Source: Megaustenia siamemsis (taxonomy: Eukaryota; Mollusca; Gastropoda; Stylommatophora; Ariophantidae). From it: a stretch of DNA of 64,000 bases. Below, in pieces: positions 23,297 through 34,387 of the stretch (within the stretch, counting starts at the first letter, position 1; each line of letters begins with the position of its first letter). Position numbers and translations under genes: made by a program. The notes under the pieces are model-generated. The model was given only the letters and a program-made list of their open reading frames with translations. It was not told where the DNA came from and ran no database searches. The stretch is taken from positions 21,270,779 to 21,334,778 of the forward strand of contig JAVIAB010000049.1 of NCBI GenBank assembly GCA_032433765.1, given 5' to 3'.

Positions 23297-24268
23297 CAAC
23301 GATGGTCTTATGTTGGACATGTGATGAGAAGAGATAATAACCGAATAGTAAAGCAAGTGGATATCAAAATTGAAGGAATAGACCTTGAGACAGTTCAGAA
23401 CTATAACTACCTTGGACATACTACAATTAGTGATGGAAAATGTACAACTGAAATAAACAAAAGAATAGGAATGGCAAAAAGTAATTTTAATGTAATGAAG
23501 GACATACTAACATCAAAACAAATAACACCAGAGCTAAAACTAAGAATAGCAAAATGTTACATCTTCTCAATATTCCTACATGGTGCTGAAACATGGACAT
23601 TAGACAAGAAAACATTCCAGAGAATTGAAGCCTTTGAAATGTGGTTATATATAGAAGAATAGGTAGAATTGGATGGAAGGAAAAGAAAACAAACGATGAA
23701 GTCTTAAAACAACTAAAAATGAAAAGAGAACTTCTGAACACAATTAGAACAAGACAAATGCGATTCTTGGGCCATGTTAAAAGACACTACTGAAAACAAC
23801 CTCCTTTCCTGGAGGGGAAAATACAAGGTAAAAGAGGCAGAGGCAGACCAAGATTAACATGGACGAGTAACATCAAAAGATGGACAAATCAACCGATGAC
23901 AACCTGCACCATCAAAGCAAGAGATAGAGCAGAATGGCGCTCCATGGTAGCCAACCTTCGTTGCGGAGACGGCACTGAATGATGATGAGCAAAGCAAGCC
24001 CTCATATGGTAAACAACAGGTAAGAGGAAAAGAGGAGGACCCAGAGAGACACTGAGAAGAACATTGATGAGAGAGGCACGAGCAGCAGGAATCGGCTCCC
24101 TCAATGAGATAGAGCTGCTTGCACAGAACAGAGACAAATTGCGAGATTTGATAAAATATCTTTAAAAGAATTGAAAACTGCTGGAACAAAAAATTCAGAT
24201 AAGAGAAGGAGTATCTTGATCTACGCCTTATGGGCCGGCTACGGCTCAAAAGGTCAATAGATTGATAG
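23297..24268 (+). mobile_element. LINE-E 3' fragment, split by a nested LINE-B
   Basis: The left part (23297-23357) reads RWSYVGHVMRRDNNRIVKQ. The right part (23991-24268) continues the same element with a basic GKRKRGGPRET-like region, REARAAGIGSLNEIELLAQN and the 3' end 'gctacggctcaaaaggtcaa' plus a GATA-type tail. The intact arrangement is seen at 62772-63464. A related 33-bp sequence flanks both sides (near 23250 and 24268) and may be part of an older host repeat. Confidence 0.8.
23358..23990 (+). mobile_element. LINE-B reverse transcriptase C-terminus nested in LINE-E
   Basis: The best-preserved LINE-B copy. A frame running to 23662 gives QNYNYLGHTTISDGKC, EINKRIGMAKSNFNVMKD, LKLRIAKCY and LHGAETWTLDKKT, then a frameshift. 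The rest reads RIGWKEKKTNDEVLKQLK, a basic region and VANLRCGDGTE with a GATGATGA tail. The 8-bp word 'aaagcaag' lies on both sides (23350-23357 and 23991-23998), so it inserted into LINE-E with a target-site duplication. The N-terminal endonuclease and catalytic regions are absent. Confidence 0.88.
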
Positions 24269-24365
24269 ACTGTACTTTTATTACAAGTTTAATTCACAAG
24301 TGAGTTAGATAGACAATCCGGTGATAAACGTTATCGGGATTTGGAGTCAACAACGATGTCCTAAC

Positions 24366-24842
24366 ATCATCAAGCGCTAGACATTTTTTAAAAATATGAC
24401 GATCATCATTTTCAGGATAACGTGAATTTCCGGTCAATATGGTGGATAGGCGGCAGGAACAATTAAAGGCTATGTCTGTATAGTGATCCTTGTTGCAGTT
24501 TCCTCATATTCCAAGTCCGGCTTGTTGCAGGAGCTACTGAGTTAAGTGCTCTGTGCACACCGTGAGCTGTGCGTTTAACTTGTTTTGATCGTGTTTCGAT
24601 ATTCCAATTGTTTACGATGAATGATGATATCGTATGATGGAGAACAGATGGCTGTGTTCACTTTTTGTGCGTTTTCGCCTAATGCCTTTTGGCGTGTGCT
24701 GAGACTGCTATGATGGGGACTACAGCCACCTTTCTTTGTTTGGGAGATGAGATATTAATTCTGATGATTCCACTGGCACGGGCGGTTGAGCAATTATGGA
24801 TTTTAATTTGTTTGCAGTGATACCGGGGTCTTCCATAACTTA
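24366..24842 (+). mobile_element. S6 dispersed repeat, full-length-looking copy
   Basis: About 475 bp shared with 47893-48366 (minus), 29135-29405, 60803-61047 and 63951-64000. Landmarks in order are 'catcatcaagcgctag', 'atggtggataggcggcagg', 'gtgctctgtgcacaccgtga', 'ttgtttacgatgaatgatga', 'cactggcacgggcggttgag' and 'tccataact'. I see no terminal inverted repeat, tRNA boxes or ORF, so the class is unknown. Confidence 0.85.
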
Positions 24843-25139
24843 ACCATAACCATAATCTTTTTCGTCAGGTCAAAACCACAAGACAAGCAACCCCTCTCGT
24901 GTTGTAGAGATTGATGTGGTTTATACTGTTATCCCAAGATATCTAAAAGAAAACATCTATCTCTATGTATATCTTTACTTCTACAAAATACATCCACAGT
25001 TATAATTTCATACGTGAATATGAGAAATATATTGTTCCTGGTAGTTTGAATATAATTTTAGTCGATTAATCCAGCAATTTTTGCGTTTCTGTTTTATTTT
25101 TCTGATGTCAAAATTATTGCAAAAATAAAACTATTATGT
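24843..25139. other. Unannotated AT-rich DNA
   Basis: No gene or repeat recognised apart from a small 'taaccataaccataa' run at the S6 border. Confidence 0.5.
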
Positions 25140-25597
25140 TTCTTCTTCTTCTTCTTCTACCTTTTTAGCTCCCAGTGGAGCATAGGTCTTCAACAAACAC
25201 TTTCCAAGTCGTTCTGTTTTTTGCCATTCTTTTAAGATCATTCCATGTCTTCCCCATCATCTTCATCTCTGCTTCTATCTGTCTTCTCCAAGAATTCCTT
25301 GGTCTTCCTCTTTGTCTTTTCCCCTGGGGATTAAAAAAAGGGCCTGTTGTGTAATACTCTCAGTTGGCTTCCGTAGTGTGTGTCCTATCCAGCGCCATCG
25401 TCTTCGCTGTATCTCTTTATCCACTGGTGTTTGACTGGTACATTTCCATAAGTCTATGTTAGTGATTTTGTCCTGCCATTTCCATCCTTTTATCCAGCGT
25501 AAGCATCCATTAATGAAAGTCTGTATCTTCGTGATTGTCAATTTTGTTGTTCCTCCATGTTTCACAGCCATATAATAGGACCGCCTTAACATTTGAG
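25140..25597 (-). mobile_element. LINE-C reverse transcriptase C-terminal fragment
   Basis: The minus strand reads FINGCLRWIKGWKWQDK, RRRWRWIGHTLRKPTESI and a tail of repeated gaa. One copy of the 38-bp segment that is amplified at 6665-7470 lies at 25155-25205. The copy starts at the same internal point (near 'aatgttaag') as the one beside the receptor gene. Confidence 0.85.
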
Positions 25598-25599
25598 TT

Positions 25600-26519
25600 G
25601 AAAATTTACTATTATGTTTGGATACAAAAAAATAAATTCAATTATTTTTGTTTCTTCAAAATCTCACAAAAGAGGAAGGATGTTCCAGATAAAAGAGTTT
25701 TATATTTTTCTGATAAACACAACGTTGTGTCATTTTGTGTAAACTTGCTCGCAAGCAAATTAAATAACATGTAACGATGTTCACTGAAGCAATTCGCTTT
25801 GATGATTTAACATTATTATATTCAACAGATTATACAGAAACTAAACTTGTGTTGTGTTTTTGAAGCTTTGAAGCTAATTGTTAGTAGCAGATCATAAATA
25901 ACCCATAACTTTGTTCGACAAGTGTCTTTCTTTTTTACCGTCCCTTATTTATGTTATTTCGTTGTTGAATTTCTGTTATTTCAGTGATTTCAGTTAACTC
26001 CCTTGAGAACAAAAAACATTTATTCTGGCTATTCTCCCTTGAAACAAAACTTTTATGTCTCCAGAATGTTGTTAATTGTTTCAATAAAGGTTACAGCAGA
26101 TACAAGAGTCACGCGTAATTGTTTGGTTTAGAAACTGTGTCAGTCCACATCACGATGTTACAGATTTTAAGCTTTTCTGCATCGAGGTACCTTCCTGACA
26201 AGTGCTGGAGGGGAAAGGAACTAATAGTTTAGTAGACACACCACACACACACACACACACACAAATAATTGACGAATATTATCCAATCAATAATCACGAA
26301 ATCATTCAGACCTGACATTTCATTAAAATATTATTGCTGTCTATCTTTTCCAAGAAGACAGTACAATAATTACTTTTTTTTAAAAATGCGACTTCCTGTC
26401 CTCTTTTTCTTCTTTTCATCCTCACCCCTCCACCCCTATTTTAACCACTTCCGGTGTCAAGGGAGATACAGAGTTCTGGTTCCTTCTTATATGACAGCAT
26501 TTCTTACCGGCACTTCATG
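25600..26519. other. AT-rich DNA, no gene seen
   Basis: Short frames lack recognisable motifs. The only clear element is the CA microsatellite listed separately. Confidence 0.6.
26238..26262. repeat. CA dinucleotide microsatellite
   Basis: An almost pure run of 'ca' repeats, about 12 units. Confidence 0.95.
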
Positions 26520-26640
26520 CTGTTGAAGAATATTTCTGATGTTGTCCCTCCAACGTCGCCTTGGTCTGCCTCGAGGTCTGTGCCCTTCTCCTCTGTTTGA
26601 GTGTGTCTTGTATTGCCATGGTGCTACTAAACCTCCTTCC
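26520..26640 (-). mobile_element. LINE scrap, reverse transcriptase basic region
   Basis: The minus strand can be read as RPRGRPRRRWRDNIRNI, the usual basic region near the end of LINE ORF2, with one frameshift upstream. It is too short to assign to a family. Confidence 0.5.
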
Positions 26641-27425
26641 TAGGTGCACGATCCACACGACCCCAATAATCGATGTGATGAAGGTCTATACAGATTATGG
26701 TCACTAACACCATATTCCCTATGCGCCACTTGGCGTGACGGGTCACTAACACCATATTCCCTATGCGCCACTTGGCGTGACGGGTCACTAACACCATATT
26801 CCCTATGCGCCACTTGGCGTGACGGGTCACTAACACCATATTCCCTATGCGCCACTTGGCGTGACGGGTCACTAACACCATATTCCCTATGCGCCACTTG
26901 GCGTGACGGGTCACTAACACCATATTCCCTATGCGCCACTTGGCGTGACGGGTCACTAACACCATATTCCCTATGCGCCACTTGGCGTGACGGGTCACTA
27001 ACACCATATTCCCTATGCGCCACTTGGCGTGACGGGTTACTAACACCATATTCCCTATGCGCCACTTGGCGTGACGGGTCACTAACACCATATTCCCTAT
27101 GCGCAACTTGGCGTGACGGGTCACTAACACCATATTCTCTATGCGCCACTTGGCGTGACGGGTCACTAACACCATATTCCCTATGCGCCACTTGGCGTGA
27201 CGGGTCACTAACACCATATTCCCTATACGCCACTTGGTGTGACGGGTCACTATATAACACCATATTCCCTATACGCCACTTGGCTTGACAGGTCACTAAC
27301 ACCATATTCCCTATGCGCCACTTGGCGTGACGGGTCACTATATAACACCATATTCCCTATACGCCACTTGGCTTGACAGGTCACTAACACCATATTCCCT
27401 ATACGCCACTTGGCGTGACGGGACT
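26641..27425 (+). repeat. 42-bp tandem array, about 17 copies, from SINE S2 tail
   Basis: A leader (26641-26693, with 'gaaggtctatacagattatg') matches the S2 body. Copies of 'cactaacaccatattccc' plus 'gccacttggcgtgacgggt' follow. The unit occurs once in the S2 SINE at 34796-34840 and, inverted, at 49860-49910. Since 42 is 14 codons, long frames run in both directions (up to 232 residues), but they are repeat artefacts. The last copies vary by short 'tata' insertions. Confidence 0.95.
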
Positions 27426-27449
27426 CTTTACTTGTAGTTACTTTAAGCA

Positions 27450-27784
27450 GATTAAAGTAAAGGTAAAGTACGAGACTTGACCCGGCGTCTTAGCACGCGA
27501 GTTTCCACCCATATGTGCTCGGCCGCCTATCCACAAATGTTCTGATATTTCTGGATAGTGTCGCTTCAAGGATCGAAACTCAAGATGCGAGGCGACATTC
27601 CTCACCTTCCCCGGGTAATACCCTGGTACCCATTTCTGCCAACGGCTGGGTCGACCGTGAGGGTATTTTTTTTCCCAACCACGAGTACAATTCACACTGC
27701 CACCATCGGGAATCGAACACGGGTTGTCCGAACGTCGGTAGTCAAGTCGGGGGGTTTTCCAAACTAGGCTACCGAGTCCCCCAG
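27450..27784 (-). mobile_element. SINE S1, near full-length
   Basis: On the minus strand the head has an A box (ggtagcctagtttgg) and a B box (gttcgattccc). A body follows with a core 'aaatgggtacc', and the end carries 'tttacctttac' repeats. It aligns with 36546-36862 and 55131-55462. It is transcribed by RNA polymerase III in related families; activity here is unknown. Confidence 0.88.
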
Positions 27785-28084
27785 TCGACTAAAGTATCAA
27801 GTACAAACTACTGTGACATAATCACTGAAGTCTATTTCTACATACAAAGCAAGCTCTAACTTCCACATATTGGAAAGTCTTGATTATCGCAACGTAGATC
27901 ACCACTTTGCCCATATACGTTGGCTTTCTACGTAATTTAAAATTATTTGTATACCTACTCTTTCTCATATAACCTGGTTTCTGATTTCATCTCTTTTGGT
28001 CATGTCTACAGCCTTTATCAAGTATTACATTTCCGTAGTGACTATCTTTCTGCTCTGACATGTTGTGATTGACCATGTTTGGCA

Positions 28085-28445
28085 CTGGTAATATCTCTCT
28101 CTCTGTGTGATCAAGACTCAATCAGAGTAGGATTCCAGACTCAATCATGAAGTCAGCTGTCTGTTTGAGTGATTCGATTGCCCCATATAGTTTCTCTTCC
28201 AGGGAGGTGGGTGTGGACCACATTGCTCTTCTCAGGTCTGTGTACTGGGGGTAATCCTGTAGAACATGTTTTGTAGTCATTTTGTCCAGTGTACAGTGGC
28301 ATAGGCTGGTTGTACCTATTTTGAGTTTAGTGAACATGTGATTTCTCATTCTATTGTGGCCAGTACGTAGGCGAAGTATGATGACTTGATCCCTCCTTGA
28401 TAGTTGATGGTATCCGTCATTCTCGTTATGCTTTGGGTGTTCTCG
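28085..28445 (-). mobile_element. LINE-J 3' end (RNase H/zinc-knuckle tail)
   Basis: A 75-residue minus-strand frame (28122-28349) reads RNHMFTKLKIGTTSLCHC, then KHVLQDYPQYTDLR. This is the C-x-C-x8-H-x4-C knuckle found near the end of Jockey/I-type LINE ORF2 proteins, but the last Cys is Tyr, explained by one G-to-A change. The first half of the element is missing. Confidence 0.7.
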
Positions 28446-28461
28446 TTTACATTAACGACAA

Positions 28462-28905
28462 ATAGACGAATGACAGGAAACAGTCTGAGAGATAAGATCA
28501 GAAATGAAGAACTGAGAAATTAGCTAGGAATAGCCCCCGCCATAGAATATATAAGGAAACAACAGATAAAATGGTTTGGCCACGTGACAAGGCAGAAAGA
28601 TCAAAACACAACACAACGAGCCTTCAGCAAACATTGTGAGAACATCAGACCCAAGGGTCGACCACGAAAAAGATGGATCGATGGAATATTAGAAGCACTA
28701 GTAAACATAACAGTACAGAGGCGAACAGAAGAGCAAAAGTACGCAAATTATATCTCCCCTCGACGCTGAAAGGCAGACGAGGAAGGAAAGAAGAAGAACA
28801 AGGAAATAAGCCTAGAGGCAAATCAAGCCTTTTTACAACACTATTTTTGCTGAAATGCTGTGATAGCATTGCCACAGCTTAAAGGCAGTTGAGGAAGGAA
28901 AGAAG
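28462..28905 (+). mobile_element. LINE-D C-terminal fragment, copy 3
   Basis: It reads RRMTGNSLRDKIRNEELRN, a frame break, then QQIKWFGHVTRQKDQ and GRPRKRWIDGILEAL, with LYLPSTLKG near the end. It shares about 80 bp past the tail ('aggcaaatcaagccttttta' and more) with 35585-36100. The two therefore belong to one subfamily or to a larger duplication. Confidence 0.85.
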
Positions 28906-29134
28906 AAGAGGAAAAGGAAGAAGAGACTGGAGAACTAATGGATTGTGAGTCAGTACAAGTGTCATTGACATGTTATATCATGAAAATAACGTTTTTTGTG
29001 GAGCAGTAGAATTCTAGCAATTGTTGTGCCCACTCAGTTCTATTAGTTATATTTTTGTATTTTGTATTTTGTGGCTGTAGGATTGTCATATCTCACTTGA
29101 TCACTAACATATATATCATATATATTATTTCTTG

Positions 29135-29405
29135 TTGCATGAGCTACTGAGTTACTGTGAGTTTCATCCGTGTTTCAATATTCCGATTGTTTACGATGAA
29201 TGATGACAGGGAACATACGGTTGTGTTCAACTTCTGTGCGGTATCGCCTTATGTCTCTTGGCGTGGGCTGAGACTGCTATGATGGGGTCTACAGCTACCT
29301 TTATTTGTTTGGGAGATAAGATAGTAATTCGAATGATTCTACTGGCACGGGCGGTTGAGCAATTATGGATTTTAATTCGTTTGCAGTGATACCGGGGCCT
29401 TCAAT
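29135..29405 (+). mobile_element. S6 repeat, 5'-truncated
   Basis: It starts near 'ttgcatgagctactgag' and contains 'tttacgatgaatgatgac', 'ctgagactgctatgatgggg' and 'cggttgagcaattatgg' in the same order as 24366-24842. Confidence 0.8.
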
Positions 29406-29594
29406 AAACATATATACCACTTGATAATATCAGCTACATCCGTGAAGTTTTTGCAGTAGAATTGTCTTGTCTCACTTGATCCTATCGGCTACATCGTTGT
29501 ACTTTACGTAGGTGAGAAACAAAACAAAAGTAGAACAACCTTTCGGCCAAGTAGGCCTTCAGCTGGAACAATAAACAACAAACTGTTGAGCAAT

Positions 29595-30995
29595 AAAATG
29601 TTGAGAATACCATGGACAGAATGGTGAGATTTCCAGAGACAGAATGTTGAGAATACCATGGACAGAATGGTGAGAATTCCATGGACAGAATGGTGAGAAT
29701 ACCATGGACAGAATGTTGAGAAAACCATGGACACACTGTTTAGAATACCATGGACAGAATGTTGAGAAAACCACAGACACACTGTTTAGAATACCATGGA
29801 CAGAAAGTTGAGAAAACCATGGACCACTGTTTAGAATACCATGGACAGAAAGTTGAGAAAACCATGGACCACTGTTTAGAATACCATGGACAGAATGTTG
29901 AGAAAACCATGGACACACTGTTTAGAATACCATGGACAGAATGTTGAGAAAACCATGGACCACTGTTTAGAATACCATGGACAGAATGTTGAGGAAACCA
30001 TGGACCACTGTTTAGAATACCAAGGACAGAATGTTGAGAAAACAATTGACCACTGTTTAGAATACCATGGACAGAATGTTGAGAAAACCATGGACCACTG
30101 TTTAGAATACCATGGACAGAATGTTGAGAAAACCATGGACCGCTGTTTAGAATACCATGGACCGAATGTTGAGGAAACCATGGACCACTGTTTAGAATAC
30201 CATGGACAGAATGTTGAGAAAACCATGGACAGCTGTTTAGAATACCATGGACAGAAAGTTGAGAAAACCATGGACACACTGTTTAGAATACCATGGACCG
30301 AAAGTTGAGAAAACCATGGACACACTGTTTAGAATACCATGGACAGAAAGTTGAGAAAACCATGGACACACTGTTTAGAATACCATGGACAGAAAGTTAG
30401 GAAAACCATGGACACACTGTTTAGAATACCATGGACAGAAAGTTGAGAAAACCAGGGACATACTGTTTAGAATACCATGGACAGAAAGTTGAGAAAACCA
30501 GGGACACACTTGTGTTTAGAATACCATGGACAGAAAGTTGAGAAAACCACAGACACACTGTTTAGAATACCATGGATAGAAAGTTGAGAAAACCACAGAC
30601 ACACTTTTTAGAATACCATGGACAGAATGTTGAGAAAACCATGGACACACTGTTTAGAATACCATGGACAGAAAGTTGAGAAAACCATGGACACACTGTT
30701 TAGAATACCATGGATAGAAAGTTGAGAAAACCACAGACACACTGTTTAGAATACCATGGACAGAATGTTGAGAAAACCATGGACACACTGTTTAGAATAC
30801 CATGGACAGAAAGTTGAGAAAACCATGGACACACTGTTTAGAATACCATGGACAGAAAGTTGAGAAAACCATGGACACACTGTTTAGAATACCATGGACA
30901 GAAAGTTCAGAAAACCATGGACCACTGTTTAGAATACTATGGACAGAATGTTGAGAAAACCATGGACCACTGTTTAGAATACCATGGACAAATAA
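29595..30995. repeat. 44-46-bp tandem array, about 31 copies, probably from LINE-A
   Basis: The unit contains 'ttgagaaaaccatggac' and 'ctgtttagaataccatggac'. The first units read 'gttgagaataccatggacag', which also occurs at 56035-56055 in LINE-A (RRMLRIPWT segment). Lengths alternate (ac-insertions give 46, losses give 44). Frames up to 179 residues in both directions are by-products. Confidence 0.92.
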
Positions 30996-31034
30996 GAACA
31001 AGAAAATCAAGATGTTCAATTAAAGGTCAAAGCA

Positions 31035-31069
31035 AAAAAAAAAAAAAAATAATAATAATAATAATAATT
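31035..31069. repeat. Poly-A followed by TAA microsatellite
   Basis: About 15 A then 'aataataataataataat'. It lies just past the array and could be a degraded retrotransposon tail. Confidence 0.85.
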
Positions 31070-31147
31070 ATCAATACAATTAAGAGATAACCATCCCTTA
31101 TCAGTCATTGAATGGAAATTGGAGATGTAGAAATTATTAACCAATTA

Positions 31148-31345
31148 TCTGACAAATAGAGGGAGACAAGGTGGTCTAGAAGTAAGACATTGGTCTCTCA
31201 ACTAGAAGGTCCTGATTCGTATCGCAGCACAGGAAGTGAGCATTTTTCACTTTGAAACCATTGGTTTTTTTTTTAAAACCAATATGGTGTTTATACCCTC
31301 TCCTGGTCTCTGGATAGCGTGATCCAATGTCCAGCGCTCTTGAAT
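31148..31345 (+). mobile_element. SINE S5, tRNA-like head
   Basis: A-box-like 'tggtctagaagtaagac' and B-box-like 'gattcgtatcgc' are tRNA-spaced. A body with a poly-T run follows. No second copy was identified with confidence. Confidence 0.5.
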
Positions 31346-31507
31346 AAGGGTTAAAAATAACAGGATGTCCCATGTGAATTCTGCGCATGCTAAAGAATCT
31401 GTGAGAGTCAGAAATGGAAAAGAGTAGCAAGAACTGATAGGTAAAAAAAAATATATCCAAATTCATCAAAACTCAGGATCACAGCAACAAAAATATGAGA
31501 GCACCTC

Positions 31508-32112
31508 TGAAGTTGGAAAACATCTGCCTGCATGGCGAGGGTCATCTGACCACGCGGCTTGGAAAACATCTGCCTGCATGGCGAGGGACATCTGACCACG
31601 TGGCTTGGAAAACATCTGCCTGCACGGCGAGGGACATCTGACCACGTGGCTTGGAAAACATCTGCCTGCATGGCGAGGGGCATCTGACCACGTGGCTTGG
31701 AAAACATCTGCCTGCATGGTGAGGGACATCTGACTACGTGGCTTGGAAAACATCTGCCTGCATGGGGAGGGACATCTGACCACGTGGCTTAGAAAACATC
31801 TGCCTGCATTTGCGAGGGACATCTGACTACGTGGCTTGGAATACATCTCCCTGCATGGAGAGGGACCTCTGACCACATGGCTTGGAAAACATCTGCCTGC
31901 ATTTGCGAGGGACATCTGACCACACGGCTTGGAAAACATCTGATTGCATGGCAAGGGACATCTGACCACGTGGCTTGGAAAACATCTGCCTGCATGGTGA
32001 AGGGCATCTGATCACGTGTCTTGGAAAACATCTGCCTGCATGGCGAGGGACATCTGACCACGTGGCTTGGAAAACATCTGCCTGCATGGCGAGGGACATC
32101 TGACCACGCGGT
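31508..32112. repeat. 46-bp tandem array, about 13 copies
   Basis: The unit holds 'ggcttggaaaacatctgcct' and 'gcgagggacatctgaccacg'. Variants include 'catttgcgag' with one extra base. No source element was recognised. Confidence 0.95.
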
Positions 32113-32289
32113 TGCTGGTGTGACAAATAACAAAAGGTGATATTCATAAAAAAAACCTAGTCCTTGGGACCTCTGTAGAGACATTTTTATGGAGAGAAAC
32201 TTCCGAGGCGATGGATCAGCGAATAACTTCAGGGGAAGAGGTATGTTTACAACACTCAGAAACAGAAATCACAAATAATTAGGCAACAG

Positions 32290-32395
32290 AAAAAAAAGAA
32301 TAGATGGTCCGAAGCAGGATCAAACCCGTACTCCTGAACACAGCGGCCTGCCACGAGGACCAAACACTAAAGCACACACCCAACTCAGATGAGTT
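32290..32395 (-). mobile_element. tRNA-like SINE head
   Basis: The minus strand has B-box-like 'gggtttgatcctgc' and A-box-like 'gtgtgctttagtg' at plausible spacing. The body is not recognised. Confidence 0.4.
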
Positions 32396-32744
32396 AAAAA
32401 GACAGATATCAATGGCAATGTCTTCCATGCATGTGTACTCATGGCTACAGCATAGGGTTAAAGTTACAAAGCTGACATACAAAAACAAACAAACAAACAA
32501 AGAAAACTGAAGTTGTGGTAGAGGGAAATAGACAAATTATAGCAGACATGTTAATTAAGAGAAAGGCAGGAGTAAACAAAGTAACAAAAGCAAACATAAA
32601 AAATTGGATTTAATAATGATAAGTATATGATAATAAAGAAATGAGTTACAACTTAATACAACCACTTGATACTAACTTCTGTATAAGCAATTTTGTAAAT
32701 ATTAGACACCACAAAATGTTGGAAAAGTAACAAATTCAAGGTTA

Positions 32745-32992
32745 CCTCCCTGTCTTGTTAGTGACCATATTTTTCCATGACCACAATATATTTTTGAGTG
32801 ATGAGGTTTGGTATTACACTCATACATGTTTACCTCCCAGAAGAACTTCTGGTACCCATTTTTTTTAGCGGCCAGGTGGACCTCGGAGCCTTGTCGGTCT
32901 GAAAGAAAAATCTGCCAAATCTGGGGATAGAACCTGGATCATTCTGACCAGGAAGCGAGCACACTAACCACTGAGCCAGCGTATGCTCCTAA
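32745..32992 (-). mobile_element. SINE S3
   Basis: On the minus strand, an A box 'tggctcagtggttag' and B box 'aggttctatcccc' lead into a body with 'atgggtaccagaag' and 'tctgggaggtaaaca'. A second copy lies at 55468-55712. Confidence 0.75.
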
Positions 32993-33588
32993 CAAGCTGT
33001 AGAATGATAATAAACATATGATATGTAGGTTCATGCTAAAACGTAACGTACAAAAAAATTTAGAAAAATGCATATAATAAGACCAGACAATTCTCTTGCA
33101 GTTTCTACATATCAACATACAATTAGCCAAAATAAAATAGAACCAAGTAATTATTCAGAAAATATGGGCAAATGTTACATATAATTAAGGACATATAAGT
33201 AGGGAAATAAACAGTAAATCAATGAGAACAATCGACAGTGAAATCGGCAGTACAAACAAGGAAATGTTAAAAAAGTTAGTAAATTGTTATCGAGCTTTGC
33301 TAGCCACTGCCCTTCAGGTATATGGTGCAGCAGCTCACTGTCTGTCCCCATACTGTGTGTGCCTACAGAGCTGAGACTATCTCAATCTTTTATTTAGTCT
33401 GACTATCTCCTTTATTGTTTTCTAACATTTAAGCTCTTTCTTGTGTCATCAGATGGAATAAACATAATATTTTACCGTTAGTCTTTATTCTGGGCGAGTT
33501 TCAAAATCTCAATGATGGAGTTAATAGCTCTATATATTTGCCTTTATTATCAGGGTTTTTCTCAGTGTTTCTACAATTAAACTCATTT
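32993..33588. other. AT-rich DNA, no gene seen
   Basis: No coding signature, SINE boxes or tandem repeat were recognised. Confidence 0.5.
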
Positions 33589-33589
33589 T

Positions 33590-33935
33590 CTTGTTTCTGT
33601 TGTTTTCAATTTCACGGCTTGCTTCACAGCTTTCTTGTCATTTCTACTCATCACACGACCGACATATGTCCATCCCATAATCCTGATTAAAGATGAGATG
33701 ATTGGTTGCATGGTCATTAATCTTTCCTATCCATAAAATGTTCTCTTTAAGATTGGTGATCTCAATAATAAAAGTGTTATTTTTTTCAGAACAATGATTA
33801 GTGAGGCTTCAAAATAATCAATTTCTTCATCTTCTTCTTCTCTTTTCCATAACTCTAGAGGTTTTGGGGCACCTGTAACAGACTCTCTTCATGTATCTCT
33901 ATCTTCAGTTATCATTTGAGATTTTGCAAAGCGAG
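33590..33935 (-). mobile_element. Two short LINE tail fragments (LINE-G-like, then another)
   Basis: 33590-33780 on the minus strand reads in part GMDICRSCDE and resembles the LINE-G region at 10590-10680. 33820-33935 ends in a Glu/Arg-rich LINE terminus, which can be read RDTWRESVTGAP with frame correction, followed by a gaa-rich tail. Both are heavily decayed. Confidence 0.5.
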
Positions 33936-33944
33936 ACCTGTCCT

Positions 33945-34215
33945 TAGCCGCCGTCATAGAATAAATAAGGAAACAACAGATAAAATGGTTTGGCCACGTG
34001 ACAAGGCAGAAAGAACAAAACACAACACAATGAGCCTTCAACAAACGTTGTGAGAACACCAGACCCAAGGGTCAACCACGAAAAAGATGGATCGATGGAA
34101 TATTAGAGGCACTAGGAAACATAACAGCAGCAGAGGTGAACAAAAGAGCAAAAGACTGCAAATTATATCTCCCCTTGACGCTGAAAGGCAGATGAGGAAG
34201 GAATGAAGAAAAAAA
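33945..34215 (+). mobile_element. LINE-D C-terminal fragment, copy 4
   Basis: It starts at the 'aggaaacaacagataaaatg' region (QQIKWFGHVTRQKEQ), runs through RKRWIDGILEALGNI and ends with 'cccttgacgctgaaaggc' and a short purine tail. It is 5'-truncated. Confidence 0.85.
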
Positions 34216-34387
34216 CCTGTCCACTCTTTAAAGTTATCTTCCCATCTTATTCTCAGCCTACTTCTCCTTGTTCCCCCCCTTCCCAGTTCCTTGCAGGAAG
34301 GTCTTTATTAGACCACTCTATCGAGATACACAACAGGCAAACTATTTATTTTGCACTCCTTAAGAAAAAAATCATCTTCTTCTTCTG

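Noticed and set aside
26627..27338. Overlapping 207-, 232- and 214-residue frames on both strands
   Set aside because: All are readings of the 42-bp SINE-tail array, open in several frames at once.
29740..30325. Frames of up to 179 residues on both strands rich in Trp/Phe/His
   Set aside because: They are translations of the 44-46-bp array and switch frame with each length variant.
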